The position numbers were made by a program, and so were the translations under genes. The notes under the pieces are model-generated. The model did not search any database, was not told where the DNA came from, and saw nothing but the letters and a program-made list of their open reading frames with translations. From positions 19,638 to 83,637 of the forward strand of contig JBIKLY010000003.1 of the NCBI GenBank assembly GCA_044359525.1: a stretch of DNA of 64,000 bases, read 5' to 3'. Origin of the DNA: CAJBIL01 sp044359525. Its GTDB lineage: Bacteria > Pseudomonadota > Gammaproteobacteria > Burkholderiales > Rhodocyclaceae. Positions 1 through 9,727 of the stretch are shown piece by piece. Each line of letters starts with the position of its first letter. Within the stretch, counting starts at the first letter, position 1.

Positions 1-65
1 CAGCCATCGTAATTGGCGGTCCGGGTGGGTTGCTGCGCAGTGTCAGCATACTCACAAAAAAATAA
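1..65 (+). CDS. C-terminal end of an upstream protein, possibly YCF48/BNR-repeat-like (partial)
   Basis: One frame is open from the window edge to a TAA at 63-65. It encodes a 20-residue tail that reads AIVIGGPGGLLRSVSILTKK. The stop lies 20 bp before the next ATG, and that gene's ribosome-binding site (GGGAG) follows directly, so the two are probably co-transcribed. The short Gly-rich, beta-like tail resembles the last blade of YCF48/WD40-like proteins, which are often encoded beside RND transporter, DUF1302 and DUF1329 genes. The family call is inference from context; the tail is too short to prove it. Confidence 0.4.
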   Translation, partial: AIVIGGPGGLLRSVSILTKK

Positions 66-85
66 GAACGGGAGACTAGAGCACC

Positions 86-2476
86 ATGGTTACCAAGACA
101 CGCCGCGCTATTACGCACGCCCTTCACAAGGCTGAGGAATGGATTTTCCGCAACCCGAAGGTCGTTCTTTCTCTGGTCATGCTGGTGACGATCCTGTTTG
201 GATCTGCACTGCCAAAACTTCGTGTATTTACTGATTTTTCTGATCTTTTGCCGCAGAACCACGCCTACATCAAGGTCTACAACCACCTGAAAGAAAGTTT
301 TGGTGGTGCCAACATGATTGTCATGTCTATTGAAGTGGATAAAGGCACCATCTTCAATGACGAAACGCTCAAACTTATCAACGATGCCACGCAAGGTGTC
401 GACAGTCTGCCGGGTGTCAACCACAACCTGGTCAGCAGCCTGACTCATCGTACGGCACGCAAAGTTTTTCTGGACGACCAGGGTGGCTTCGCTTCCGAGT
501 CCTATTACGATCCACTTAAACCGACACGAACCGTTGCCGAGCTTGATCGCCTGAAGGACGATGTAATTGCCAATCCAACCATCCACGGCCTGCTCGTCTC
601 GCCGGATATGAAGGCGGCGTTGATCAAGGCGCAACTGAACGAAGGTGATATCGATTATCCGGCGACTTTTGCCGCCTTGCAGAAAATTCGCGAAACGCTG
701 GCGATTCCGGGGCATCACATCTACGTGACCGGCAACCCGGTTCTTACCGGCTGGGTATACACCTACCTCAACCAGATCGTCGAGATTCTGGCGTGGACCC
801 TGCTGTTGATGACCACGCTGCTGATTTTTTACTTCCGCCGTCTGTATGGTGTTGCGCTCCCTTTGCTGGGGATTGCCCTGTCCACAATCTGGGGGCTTGG
901 TTTCATGGCAGCCATGGGAATCAATCTTGAGCCCCTGTCGTTGCCGATTCCGTTCCTGATTGCGGCACGTGCTACCTCACACGGCGTACAACTGGTCGTA
1001 CGCTATTACGAAGAGCTGGCGATCGTTCATGACGGAAAAAAAGCCGCCCGCAATGCGCTCGATGCGCTGTTTCGACCGGGTTCGCTAGCCATCATCGTCG
1101 ATGCGCTGGGGATAGCCGTGCTGATGCTGGGAGCTGCTCCCTTTAACTTCAAGCTCGGTATGGCCGCTGGCTTCTGGGGCTTTTCGGTCATCTTTACTGT
1201 TCATTTTATGGTGCCGCTGGCTTTGACCATTCTGCCTTCGCCCAAAAAGCACGAGAACGGCAATCAGGGTATCCGTAACTTTCTTGGCAAAGCCATGTCG
1301 TTGACCGGTGGCACCGAAGGTGGCGCACGCACTATCCTGCTGCTGAGCCTGATCGGCGCTATCGGCGGTGCATACTTTGTAACCAAGGTGCAACTCGGGG
1401 AGTCGGAGCCGGGCTCGCCACTGCTGCATTTGAATCACGATTACAACATATCGACCAAGGCGATCAATACCCGCTTCCCCGGTTCCGAGGAGTTGCATGT
1501 CATTGCGCGTACCGAGGAGAAAGGCGGCATCAAGCGCCCGGAGGTGATGGCAGCAATCGAGCGTTTCCAGGCGCACATGCTCTCCGACCCGATGCTTGGC
1601 GGAACCAAGGCGATGCCAGGCGTTGTGCGCGTGGTGAACAAGCTAACGCACAATGATGATCCGCGCTGGATGCAATTGCCCGATACCGCTACTGAAATTG
1701 GCGGCCTGATGTTCGCCTATATGGCATCCAGTCCGATTCCCGGTGCCTTGAAGGAATTCGTCAATGCCAATGAAAACGAAGCCAACATGGTTTTTTATTA
1801 CAAGGACCATCAAGCCGAAACGATCAATCGCATCGTCGTGTTGGCGGAAGAGGGTATCCGGAAGATCGAGGCCGAAGTTCCGGGGCTGCGCATAGAACTC
1901 GGTGGCGGCATCATTGGCGTGACGGCGGCCGGTAATCAGGCATTGCACACCGACCACATGATCATCATCCCGGCAGTCATGCTGCTCGCTTTCTTTCTGG
2001 TGATGATTTATTACAGCTCCTTCCATGCCGGTTGGCTGATGGTTTTGCCAATGCTCTTCTCAACGCTGATGACCTACGCCTATATGGGCGCACTGAACAT
2101 TGGCATCAGCGTCAATACGGTGCCGGTAATCGCCGTCGGCGTCGGCGTCGGTATCGACTACGCAGTGTATTTCATGGACCGCATCCGCGAAGAATTTGCC
2201 GTCCTGCGCGATATGAAAAAAGCGGTAATCAATGCCGTCGCCACGACCGGTTACGCCGTCAGTTTTACTGCGGTTACGCTGATCGCTGGTGTTGTCATGT
2301 GGATATTCATGTCTGACCTGCGCTTTCAGTCCGATGCGGCAATCCTTCTTTCTTTCATGCTCATCGTTAATGCGATCGCCGCAGTACTGATCGTCCCGGC
2401 TTGGTGCATCGTTTTCAAGCCAAATTTTGTTACGTCCGTGCGTTACGACGAAGACGGCATTTTGGAAAATACCTGA
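86..2476 (+). CDS. RND superfamily (MMPL/HAE3-type) transporter
   Basis: A 796-residue inner-membrane protein starts at an ATG preceded by GGGAG. An N-terminal membrane segment (about residues 25-45) is followed by a large periplasmic loop, a block of membrane helices (about 230-390), a second large loop and a C-terminal helix block (about 625-780). The motif VGVGVGIDYAVYF in the last block fits the RND/MMPL family. A single chain with two helix blocks and no adaptor gene nearby resembles HAE3/MMPL lipid or hydrophobe exporters rather than AcrB drug pumps. It heads a run of genes with DUF1302 and DUF1329 proteins, a set often linked to handling of hydrophobic compounds across the envelope. 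The cargo and the direction of transport are not known from sequence. Confidence 0.85.
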   Translation: MVTKTRRAITHALHKAEEWIFRNPKVVLSLVMLVTILFGSALPKLRVFTDFSDLLPQNHAYIKVYNHLKESFGGANMIVMSIEVDKGTIFNDETLKLINDATQGVDSLPGVNHNLVSSLTHRTARKVFLDDQGGFASESYYDPLKPTRTVAELDRLKDDVIANPTIHGLLVSPDMKAALIKAQLNEGDIDYPATFAALQKIRETLAIPGHHIYVTGNPVLTGWVYTYLNQIVEILAWTLLLMTTLLIFYFRRLYGVALPLLGIALSTIWGLGFMAAMGINLEPLSLPIPFLIAARATSHGVQLVVRYYEELAIVHDGKKAARNALDALFRPGSLAIIVDALGIAVLMLGAAPFNFKLGMAAGFWGFSVIFTVHFMVPLALTILPSPKKHENGNQGIRNFLGKAMSLTGGTEGGARTILLLSLIGAIGGAYFVTKVQLGESEPGSPLLHLNHDYNISTKAINTRFPGSEELHVIARTEEKGGIKRPEVMAAIERFQAHMLSDPMLGGTKAMPGVVRVVNKLTHNDDPRWMQLPDTATEIGGLMFAYMASSPIPGALKEFVNANENEANMVFYYKDHQAETINRIVVLAEEGIRKIEAEVPGLRIELGGGIIGVTAAGNQALHTDHMIIIPAVMLLAFFLVMIYYSSFHAGWLMVLPMLFSTLMTYAYMGALNIGISVNTVPVIAVGVGVGIDYAVYFMDRIREEFAVLRDMKKAVINAVATTGYAVSFTAVTLIAGVVMWIFMSDLRFQSDAAILLSFMLIVNAIAAVLIVPAWCIVFKPNFVTSVRYDEDGILENT

Positions 2477-2556
2477 TTAGAGGCACGCAAGAGGCCAGAA
2501 AAAGAGAGGGTCAATCAATGCAATTCATTAGCAGTACTAATTGGAGGAATTTTCAT

Positions 2557-4533
2557 ATGAAAGTTAGGCGACAGTACCAAGGGATACCCCTGATCATGGT
2601 GGCCACCGCCATGTTGATTTCCGGGAAGGTGTCGGCAGCCGACAACCTGCCGTCCCTCGGTGAGGAGGCGTCTCCATGGCGGGTCGACTTGACCTATGAA
2701 AATCATACAGCACGACGCGAACATACAGGCCTCGCCAAGTTCCGGAACACCATGCAAGTCGATGCCGATAGAAAATCCGGCGACGACTGGGGATTCCACA
2801 GCACACTGCGCGGTACTTTTGATGGCGTTTATCAGATGAACAGCAGTGAGTATGGTAAGCGGGCGGGCGGGCCGATTGAGCTGGAAAACAGGGGGCTGGG
2901 CATGGCCCCCTTCGGGCCGGGTGGTGCACTTGTTCCTGCCGGAGCCGGAACACCGACCGTTGCGCATGGCTTCACAGGCGGTGCGGTCAATCTGGCGGGT
3001 GCTTCTGCCGCGACTTTTGCAAACAACCCTAACGATGGCTTACGTGTTTTGGGCGATCGTTGGCATAAAACTGACGGTGGCGTTGCTTTTGGTGTTCCCG
3101 TTCGTCCCTGCGACAAGGATAGCAGAGGTTGCCGTGATTTTGGCGGTTACGGCGATCTGAATCAGCGTGAGCTTGAGTCCCCCGAGTTCAACAGCCGCTT
3201 CGATTTTGTCCGTGAGCTTTATGCCAAGAAGACGTTCGGCTTGGCGGACGGCAAAGACCTGTTCCTGAAAATCGGCAAGCAGCAGGTTGTTTGGGGGCGA
3301 ACGGATCTCTTCCGTGTGCTGGATGTAATCAATCCGGTCGATTTCTCGCGTAATAACATTTACGACGAACTGTCGGAGATTCGCATTCCGATGTGGATTG
3401 CGCAGGCGGAATACCGGATGGGGGCCAGCGAGTCAATGCAGGATCGCAACATCCAGGTGGTTTGGAACTTCGATAAGTTCCGCCCGAGTAATCTAGGGCA
3501 GTGCGGTACCCCCAACGTAATTCTCGATGCGGGCTGCTTCTTCCGTGGAATGGCTAACCTGTGGGACAACGGTGGCACGGTAGCCAACTTTGTTGCTGCG
3601 CCGGGTATCGCCAGTGCAGCCAATTTCGGGCCGGGTCAGATTGGTATTCGCGACGTCAATCTGCCAGGGTGGTCTCTCGATAATACCCAGATTGGTGTCA
3701 AGTTTGAAGGCGTGACGTTGAATGGTTTGTCTTTCTCACTGAATGCCTTGCACTACCGTTCGCACCTTCCCAGTCTGCATGCCTTCGGTAATAAGGAAAC
3801 AACGATCAACCCGGCAACCGGAGCGCCCGATCTCTCCAAAAAGTTGATTGCTTTCGATATGCATTTCCCGAAATTGAATATGCTGGGCGGCTCAATGGAC
3901 TTCCAGCTACCGGCCGTCGGTGCAGCCGTTCGTATGGAAGGTGCGATGACTTGGGGTGAAGAGTTTGCAAACTCCAGCCGCGACGAAATGTATTCGAAAA
4001 ATAGGGTTTTTCGCAGTGTGATTGGCGTAGATCGTCCAACGTTCATTCCATTTATCAGCACGTCATCGGCAACATTGATTTCTGCTCAGCTGTTCTATCA
4101 ACACATCTTCGATCACGAAAAGGAGGAAAGCACTTTTGGCCCGATCGGAATGCCTGACTGGAAGGATAACTTCATCGGGACTTTGTTGATCAAGGGCTTC
4201 ATGAAAAGCGGAACGGTCAGCCCGCAGTTCCTGCTTGCTCATGATTTCCAGGCTCGGGCAACGGCACTTTCACCGCAAATTGAATGGAATTACAGCAATG
4301 ATTTGAAATTGACGTTCGGTGCCAATTTCAAGCTGTCTGAAGATCGTGACAGGTGGAAGTTCGACGACTGTCGTGCATGTGCTCCATTTGCTCAATTCGC
4401 TGGCCCAGGGCAGGCCGTTGGTCAAAACCTAGGCGCTGGTGGCTTTGAGCCTCTAGGTCGTTTCCGCGCTGGCCCGATTGGTGCCGCGTTCAAGGAAAAC
4501 GATCTCTACGTCAAGCTCAACTACAAGTTCTGA
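2557..4533 (+). CDS. DUF1302 family outer-membrane protein
   Basis: A 658-residue exported protein. Two in-frame ATGs have good ribosome-binding sites: 2518 (AGAGAGGG) and 2557 (GGAGG). The second gives a textbook signal peptide (MKVRRQ, hydrophobic core, VSA cleavage site), so it is chosen. The mature protein is rich in aromatic and Gly/Asn residues with alternating strands and ends in KLNYKF. A terminal Phe is typical of outer-membrane beta-barrels. DUF1302 proteins occur with DUF1329 and RND/MMPL genes, and the same order is seen here. It is probably a channel or binding barrel for a hydrophobic substrate; the substrate is unknown. Confidence 0.8.
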   Translation: MKVRRQYQGIPLIMVATAMLISGKVSAADNLPSLGEEASPWRVDLTYENHTARREHTGLAKFRNTMQVDADRKSGDDWGFHSTLRGTFDGVYQMNSSEYGKRAGGPIELENRGLGMAPFGPGGALVPAGAGTPTVAHGFTGGAVNLAGASAATFANNPNDGLRVLGDRWHKTDGGVAFGVPVRPCDKDSRGCRDFGGYGDLNQRELESPEFNSRFDFVRELYAKKTFGLADGKDLFLKIGKQQVVWGRTDLFRVLDVINPVDFSRNNIYDELSEIRIPMWIAQAEYRMGASESMQDRNIQVVWNFDKFRPSNLGQCGTPNVILDAGCFFRGMANLWDNGGTVANFVAAPGIASAANFGPGQIGIRDVNLPGWSLDNTQIGVKFEGVTLNGLSFSLNALHYRSHLPSLHAFGNKETTINPATGAPDLSKKLIAFDMHFPKLNMLGGSMDFQLPAVGAAVRMEGAMTWGEEFANSSRDEMYSKNRVFRSVIGVDRPTFIPFISTSSATLISAQLFYQHIFDHEKEESTFGPIGMPDWKDNFIGTLLIKGFMKSGTVSPQFLLAHDFQARATALSPQIEWNYSNDLKLTFGANFKLSEDRDRWKFDDCRACAPFAQFAGPGQAVGQNLGAGGFEPLGRFRAGPIGAAFKENDLYVKLNYKF

Positions 4534-4551
4534 TTCAAGAGGAGATATCGC

Positions 4552-5859
4552 ATGAAAAAACATATCAAGGCTTTACTGCCGATGCTGCTCGCCGGTTTGC
4601 TTGGCAGCGTTCACGCTGCTACCGAAGCCGATGTTGAAGTTTCATTTAATCCCTATAAAGCCGGGATGCCAAGTCTTCCTGGGTTGAGTGTCGGCACCGT
4701 AATCAACAAAGCCAACGTCGAGCAGTTCAAGGATGCTTTCGATCCAGGGCTTTTTGCCATGGTCAAGGATGGCTGGGCAGACATCAAGGTCGGTAAGAGC
4801 ACCAATTTCCCTCAACCGAAGTCATATATCGAGGCGACACGCAAAAACCTTAACAAGACAAAGCTGGGCGCAAAAAACGGTGAGATTGAAGGATTTCTTG
4901 CCGGCCGTCCTTTCCCGGAAGAGCCACAAATCAGCGATCCACGAGCCGGCGAGAAGCTTGCCTGGAACTTCAAGTACAGCGTGAACTATGGTGACTCGGG
5001 TTCGATTTATCCGTTTTACTGGCGCTACCGAAATGCCGCTACCAGCGAGATCGAACGAACCATCAAGTTCGAGTTCCATTTCCTTAACTTCATGCACCGT
5101 ACGGAGCAGGCGCCGATTCCCGAAGTGACACCGAATCCTTCGAAAATTTTCCGTGCTACTTACGCCAAGATACATGAACCGCAGGATCTCAAAAACACGC
5201 AACTCCTGATTCAGCGTTTCGAGGACGACACCAAGCTTGATGATGCCTATCTCTATCTGGGTTTCCAGCGTCGTGTGCGTCGACTGGCAACAGGTCAGAC
5301 GACGGATGCCTTCCTTGGCTCAGATATGATGATTGAGGATTTCGAGGGGTATAACGGCCGGATCTCGGACATGAACTGGGCGTACAAGGGAACCAAGAAC
5401 ATTCTGGTCCCCTACTACAACCATAATGAGCAAGCGCTGACCGATGAGTACAAGGAAGCCGATGGCTACAAATTTGTTGATTTTCATGGTAAGGGAAACT
5501 GTATGCCGAATGTGACTTACCAGTTGCGCAAGGCTTACATCCTTGAGGCAACACCGGTGAACCCCAATCATCCGATGAGCAAGAAAGTCATGTATCTGGA
5601 TGCACAGACGATGAATCCGGGACGCACCATGATCTACGATCGCAAGGGCCAGATGTGGAAGAGTTTCACGATTGGTAAGTCTCACCCGGATCATCATTTG
5701 CCGAAAAACAAAGGCAGCGATATTGCGTTGGACGATCTTTTTGTTCAGGTCGACATGCAGGCCATGCATTGCACCACCGGCCAGTTCAAGGTGCATATCG
5801 ACCCCGCGCTGAATCCTTCCGGCCTGTTCCAGGTGCAGCAGATGCGTGGTGGCGAGTGA
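4552..5859 (+). CDS. DUF1329 family periplasmic protein (LolA-like fold)
   Basis: A 435-residue protein with a clear Sec signal peptide (MKKHIKALLPMLLAGLLGS, cleavage near HAA-TE). GAGGAG lies before the ATG and the preceding DUF1302 stop is 18 bp upstream, so the two are translationally close. DUF1329 members are outer-membrane-associated periplasmic proteins related to the LolA/LolB fold. They nearly always neighbour DUF1302 genes. A role in shuttling a hydrophobic ligand between the RND pump and the outer-membrane barrel is a family-level inference. No catalytic motif is evident. Confidence 0.8.
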   Translation: MKKHIKALLPMLLAGLLGSVHAATEADVEVSFNPYKAGMPSLPGLSVGTVINKANVEQFKDAFDPGLFAMVKDGWADIKVGKSTNFPQPKSYIEATRKNLNKTKLGAKNGEIEGFLAGRPFPEEPQISDPRAGEKLAWNFKYSVNYGDSGSIYPFYWRYRNAATSEIERTIKFEFHFLNFMHRTEQAPIPEVTPNPSKIFRATYAKIHEPQDLKNTQLLIQRFEDDTKLDDAYLYLGFQRRVRRLATGQTTDAFLGSDMMIEDFEGYNGRISDMNWAYKGTKNILVPYYNHNEQALTDEYKEADGYKFVDFHGKGNCMPNVTYQLRKAYILEATPVNPNHPMSKKVMYLDAQTMNPGRTMIYDRKGQMWKSFTIGKSHPDHHLPKNKGSDIALDDLFVQVDMQAMHCTTGQFKVHIDPALNPSGLFQVQQMRGGE

Positions 5860-5965
5860 TATAGGTTTTCTTGTTGCTTTTGCAGTATCCGGTGGGTGAT
5901 GCGGATGTTTCGTATTACCCACCGGAATCGATGGAATTCACTCTCTCTTTAGAATGGGAGCAGGC

Positions 5966-6838
5966 ATGGCTTTGCATAAATTAAAAGACTTCCATACCCC
6001 TGAAACAATGGATGAGGCACTGACTTTTCTGGCTAATGACGCGGATGCGTTGGTGCTTTCGGGCGGAACATTTCTTCACGGCCTGGAGGCGCGCGGCTTG
6101 TTGAGCGATATCGAGGCGCTTGTGGATATTCGCAAGATTGGTCTCGGTACGGTAGGGGTCAATGATTCCGGGTTGGACATTGGTGCTACGGTTACCTTTG
6201 CCCGTTTGCAAGCGGTTGAAGAGATTAGGAGCGCCCCCTGGCTGGCCGCTCTTTCGGACGCTTTGGCCTATCCTCCGGTGCAGATCCGCAATACCGCGAC
6301 CGTCGGCGGCTGTGTCGCAGCATCGTGCCCTTTCTTCGATATTCCGACCGCCTTCATTGCCCTCGATGCGATCGTCACGACTCGCGGACCTGGCGGCACG
6401 CGGCAGATGCCGCTGCCGGAATTTTTTGACGGACTGTTTGCCAACGTACTCGAATCCGGCGAACTGGTCACCGGCGTTTCAGTTCCGCGTAGCCAGGGCA
6501 ACACGGCCAGTGCCTTTATCAAGCTGGAGGGTAATGCCAACGACCTGGCAATCGTCAACGCCGCCGTGCTGCTTACGATTGATGCCAACCGGATGTGTAC
6601 CAAGGTACGTGTCGCCCTTGGCGGCGGCGTCGCCGAGTCCGCACTGCGCATTCCTTCCGCCGAAAAGATCCTGCTCGGCTCGAAGCTCGACGCCGCGACG
6701 CTGCATGCTGCTGGCGAGGCTGTCGTCAATGACATCGCGCCGATGTCCGATCACCGCGCCTCGGCCGAGTATCGCAGTGCCGTGGCCAAGGTAATGACAC
6801 GCCGCGCGCTCGAATGCGCCGTGGCACGTTTGGCTTGA
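5966..6838 (+). CDS. Mo hydroxylase FAD-binding subunit (CoxM/XdhB family), first set
   Basis: A 290-residue FAD subunit of a xanthine-dehydrogenase-family enzyme. It passes electrons from the 2Fe-2S subunit to an acceptor. The FAD-binding motifs are visible as LSGGTFLHG near the N terminus and TVGGCVAASCP near residue 110. The C-terminal CO-dehydrogenase flavoprotein domain follows (about 175-285). An upstream ATG at 5954 exists, but GGGAG sits just before the ATG at 5966. There is no Cys-rich insertion for an extra 4Fe-4S cluster, which argues against 4-hydroxybenzoyl-CoA reductase. The 2Fe-2S and Mo subunits follow in the order M-S-L. Confidence 0.85.
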   Translation: MALHKLKDFHTPETMDEALTFLANDADALVLSGGTFLHGLEARGLLSDIEALVDIRKIGLGTVGVNDSGLDIGATVTFARLQAVEEIRSAPWLAALSDALAYPPVQIRNTATVGGCVAASCPFFDIPTAFIALDAIVTTRGPGGTRQMPLPEFFDGLFANVLESGELVTGVSVPRSQGNTASAFIKLEGNANDLAIVNAAVLLTIDANRMCTKVRVALGGGVAESALRIPSAEKILLGSKLDAATLHAAGEAVVNDIAPMSDHRASAEYRSAVAKVMTRRALECAVARLA

Positions 6839-6852
6839 AAGAGGTGGCAACC

Positions 6853-7314
6853 ATGAAACAGATGATGAGACTCGAAGTTAACGGCGAAGCACATGAACTC
6901 GCGGTCGAGAAGGATGCCACCCTGCGCGATGTGCTGCGCGACAACCTTGGCCTGAACGGCCCGAAGCGCGGCTGCGACAGCGGCGGCTGCGGCTGCTGTA
7001 CGGTGCATGTCGACGGCAAGGCCGTCTACTCCTGCCTGTGCTACGCCCTGTCCTACGACGGTGCCAAGGTGATGACGGCCGACGGCCTGTCGAGTGGCGC
7101 CGAACTGCACCCGATCCAGCAGGCGTTCATTGATGCGGGCGCTGTCCAGTGCGGTTATTGCACATGCGGCATGATGATGTCGGCCAAGCAGCTGCTTGAT
7201 GACTGCCCACATCCGGATGAGGAGCAGATCCGTCACGGCATTTCGGGCAACCTCTGCCGCTGTACCGGCTACACCAAGATCGTCGACGCCATCAAGCTGG
7301 CGGCCGAGCGCTGA
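6853..7314 (+). CDS. Mo hydroxylase 2Fe-2S subunit (CoxS/XdhA family), first set
   Basis: A 153-residue iron-sulfur subunit with two [2Fe-2S] clusters. The plant-ferredoxin-type N-terminal domain holds C41, C46, C49 and C61 in the motif CDSGGCGCCTV. The helical C-terminal domain holds QCGYCTCGM (C100, C103) and the paired CRC near residue 135. The variable residue in CGxC is itself Cys, so the motif has one extra thiol. The start at 6853 has AGAGG upstream, whereas the longer frame from 6814 overlaps the FAD gene and lacks family similarity at its N terminus. It links the Mo centre to FAD. Confidence 0.88.
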   Translation: MKQMMRLEVNGEAHELAVEKDATLRDVLRDNLGLNGPKRGCDSGGCGCCTVHVDGKAVYSCLCYALSYDGAKVMTADGLSSGAELHPIQQAFIDAGAVQCGYCTCGMMMSAKQLLDDCPHPDEEQIRHGISGNLCRCTGYTKIVDAIKLAAER

Positions 7315-7384
7315 CCGGTTTGACCGGAATGCATGAAACGCGACCGGTCGCGATCGATTTTTGAGTTCTTCAAGGGACGATACA
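7315..7384 (+). promoter_or_regulatory. Palindrome-containing spacer within the first Mo hydroxylase operon
   Basis: The 70 bp between the 2Fe-2S and Mo subunit genes contain a perfect 14-bp palindrome, CGCGACCGGTCGCG (7339-7352). Just before it, TGACCGG occurs at 7312-7318 and again at 7321-7327. Gaps inside such operons are usually only a few bases, so a regulatory or mRNA-structure role is possible. AAGGGA precedes the next ATG at 7385. Confidence 0.35.
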
Positions 7385-9721
7385 ATGAACAAGATGAATG
7401 TCGTCGGGCACAGCGTTGAGCGGCCCGATGCGTATGACAAGGTGACGGGCGGCAAGGGCTACCCGGTCAATGTGCGCTTGCCCGGAATGTTGCATGCCAA
7501 GATGCTGCGCAGTCCGTATGCGCATGCGCGCATTGTCAGCATCGATGCTTCGCGTGCCGAGCGACTGCCCGGTGTGAAGGCGGTCCTGCTGCCCAAGGAC
7601 GTGCCGCAGATCAAGTTCTGCCCGGTGTTCTTCGTCCCGGTGCAGGCGCCCAGCATGGTGCTCGATTTCGAGGTGATGAACGGTGAAATCGTGCGTTATG
7701 TTGGCCAGCCGGTGGCTGCGGTAGCTGCGACGACGGTCGAAATTGCCGAGGCGGCACTCGATTTGATCGATATCGAGTACGAGGAACTGCCGGCGGTGTT
7801 CGATCCCGAGGAGGCCATGAAGCCGGGCGCGCCGCAACTGCACCCCGACGCGGCGAACAACATCGCGAAGAATCCGTCTTTCGCGGCCGGCGATCTCGAA
7901 AAGGGCTTTGCCGACGCCGACTTCGTTTTCGAAGGCGTCTATGAAACCCAGCGCGTCCATACCTGCTATATGGAACCGCGCGTCTGCGTCGTCGACATGG
8001 ACCGTCAGGACAACATCACCATCCACGTTACGACCCAGCACATCTTCGGTACACGCGAGAAACTTGCATTCGCGCTCGGCTTGCCCGAAAGCAAGGTTAA
8101 GGTCGTCAAGGCGCCCTATATCGGCGGCGGATTCGGCGGCAAGCTCGAACTGACCTCGATGGAGCCGGTCGCCGCGCTGTTGAGCAAGAAGACCGGTCGT
8201 CCCGTGCGCCTTGAACAGACGCGTCTGGAAGACTTCATCACCACAACGCGTAACCCGATCAAGATGTACCTGAAGACGGGCGTCAAGAAGGACGGCACCT
8301 TCACGGCGCGCTATGCCAAAAGTATCCTCGACTGCGGCGCCCACGCCACGCACGGTTCCGAGGTGATTATGGTGCACGGCGCTTTCGGCTTGTTCTTCAA
8401 CTACGCCTCGCCGCACTCCAAATGGGAAGGTTTCACGGTCTATACCAACAATATGATCGGCGGAGGTTTCCGCGGTTATGGCGCGCCGCAGGGCAGCTTT
8501 GCTGTTGAATCGCAGATCGATGAAATCTGTACCGAACTTGGCCTCGATCCGATCGAGATGCGTCTGAAGAATGCCCGCAAGCAGGGCGAGCCGCATCCAT
8601 TCAATCCGGCTTTTACGCTCTCGACTTACGGTCTTGAGGATTGCCTGCGGCAAGGTGCCGAGAAGATCAACTGGCCGGCGGCCCGGTCGGCGCCACGCAG
8701 CGAAGGGGTCAAGAAGCGCGGTTTCGGTCTTTCTGTGCACCCGGTCTGGGTCAGCGGCTGTATGGGTTTCCCGGACATCTACGAGCATTCGGGGGCGATC
8801 ATCAAGATCAACCGCGACGGTACGGCGGATTTGTCCACCGCGTCGATGGATATCGGCTCCGGGCAGATCACGACACTCTGCCAGATCGCTGCCGAGGAAC
8901 TTGGTTTGCCGGCTGGTGCGGTGCGAATCAGCAGCCATTCCGATACCGACAACGTGCCGTTCGATGCGCCGACGCATGCCAGCCGGGTCACCTATTCATC
9001 GGGCAACGCTGTCAAAGCGGCATCCGCTGCAGCCAAGAAGCGCATGTTCGAAGTCGCCGCGACGATGATGGAAGTCAGCCCGGACGATCTTGAGTCCGCC
9101 AATGGCAAGATCAGTGTCAAGGGCGCCCCCGGCAAGTCGGTGACGGTGGCGGAAGTGGCGCAGCGCGCCGAGTCCCCCTTCGTGCAGATGACCGCCGAAG
9201 GCCCGAAGCCGACAACCATCGAAGAGAAAGGCACCATCGTCGGCATCGCCAGTCTGGCGCCGAAGTCGAACCCGACGCCTTGTGCGGCGCAGTTCGTTGA
9301 GGTCGAGGTCGATACCGAGACCGGCGAGGTGAAGGTGCTGCATGCGGTGTACGCGCACGATATCGGCCGCGTGATCAACCCCATGGCGGCCGAAGGCCAG
9401 GTCGAGGGCGGCTTCCAGCAGGGCATGGGCTATGCACTGATGGAGCAGATCCAGTTCGATCCGGAAACGGGATCCTGCCTGACTTCGGATTTTCTCGATT
9501 ACAAGATGCCGACGGCGGTGGAAATGCCGCGCAAGATGGACAGCATCTTCATCGAGACCGACGAACCCACCGGTCCGTTCGGTGCCAAGAGTCTGGGCGA
9601 ATGCTGCGTCATCACGCCGGCACCGGCCATCGCCAACGCCATCTTCGACGCCATTGGCGTACGTTTCAGGCATTTGCCGATCACGCCGGAGAAGATTCTT
9701 GCCGGTCTCGGTAAGCTTTGA
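7385..9721 (+). CDS. Mo hydroxylase large subunit (molybdopterin-binding, XDH/aldehyde oxidase family), first set
   Basis: A 778-residue Mo-MCD-binding catalytic subunit with the a/b hammerhead domain (about 15-125) followed by two Mo-binding domains. Recognisable elements are GGGFGGKLE (about residue 248), GGGFRGYGAPQ (about 360) and the catalytic Glu in GAKSLGEC (E739). The loop FRGYGAPQ differs from the CO dehydrogenase AYRCSFR loop, so it is a hydroxylase or dehydrogenase of an organic substrate, not form I CODH. The TTG at 7361 is rejected in favour of the ATG at 7385, which has AAGGGA upstream. Expected reaction: water-derived hydroxylation of a C-H bond next to N, C=O or an aromatic ring. 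The substrate is unknown. Confidence 0.88.
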   Translation: MNKMNVVGHSVERPDAYDKVTGGKGYPVNVRLPGMLHAKMLRSPYAHARIVSIDASRAERLPGVKAVLLPKDVPQIKFCPVFFVPVQAPSMVLDFEVMNGEIVRYVGQPVAAVAATTVEIAEAALDLIDIEYEELPAVFDPEEAMKPGAPQLHPDAANNIAKNPSFAAGDLEKGFADADFVFEGVYETQRVHTCYMEPRVCVVDMDRQDNITIHVTTQHIFGTREKLAFALGLPESKVKVVKAPYIGGGFGGKLELTSMEPVAALLSKKTGRPVRLEQTRLEDFITTTRNPIKMYLKTGVKKDGTFTARYAKSILDCGAHATHGSEVIMVHGAFGLFFNYASPHSKWEGFTVYTNNMIGGGFRGYGAPQGSFAVESQIDEICTELGLDPIEMRLKNARKQGEPHPFNPAFTLSTYGLEDCLRQGAEKINWPAARSAPRSEGVKKRGFGLSVHPVWVSGCMGFPDIYEHSGAIIKINRDGTADLSTASMDIGSGQITTLCQIAAEELGLPAGAVRISSHSDTDNVPFDAPTHASRVTYSSGNAVKAASAAAKKRMFEVAATMMEVSPDDLESANGKISVKGAPGKSVTVAEVAQRAESPFVQMTAEGPKPTTIEEKGTIVGIASLAPKSNPTPCAAQFVEVEVDTETGEVKVLHAVYAHDIGRVINPMAAEGQVEGGFQQGMGYALMEQIQFDPETGSCLTSDFLDYKMPTAVEMPRKMDSIFIETDEPTGPFGAKSLGECCVITPAPAIANAIFDAIGVRFRHLPITPEKILAGLGKL

Positions 9722-9727
9722 TGCAAA

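Noticed and set aside
7370..8977. Minus-strand open frame (535 codons) opposite the first Mo hydroxylase large subunit
   Set aside because: It is His/Arg/Asp-rich antisense reading of a conserved gene, with no ribosome-binding site or family match.
5966..9721. 4-Hydroxybenzoyl-CoA reductase
   Set aside because: The FAD subunit is too short (290 residues) and lacks the Cys-rich insertion that holds the extra 4Fe-4S cluster.
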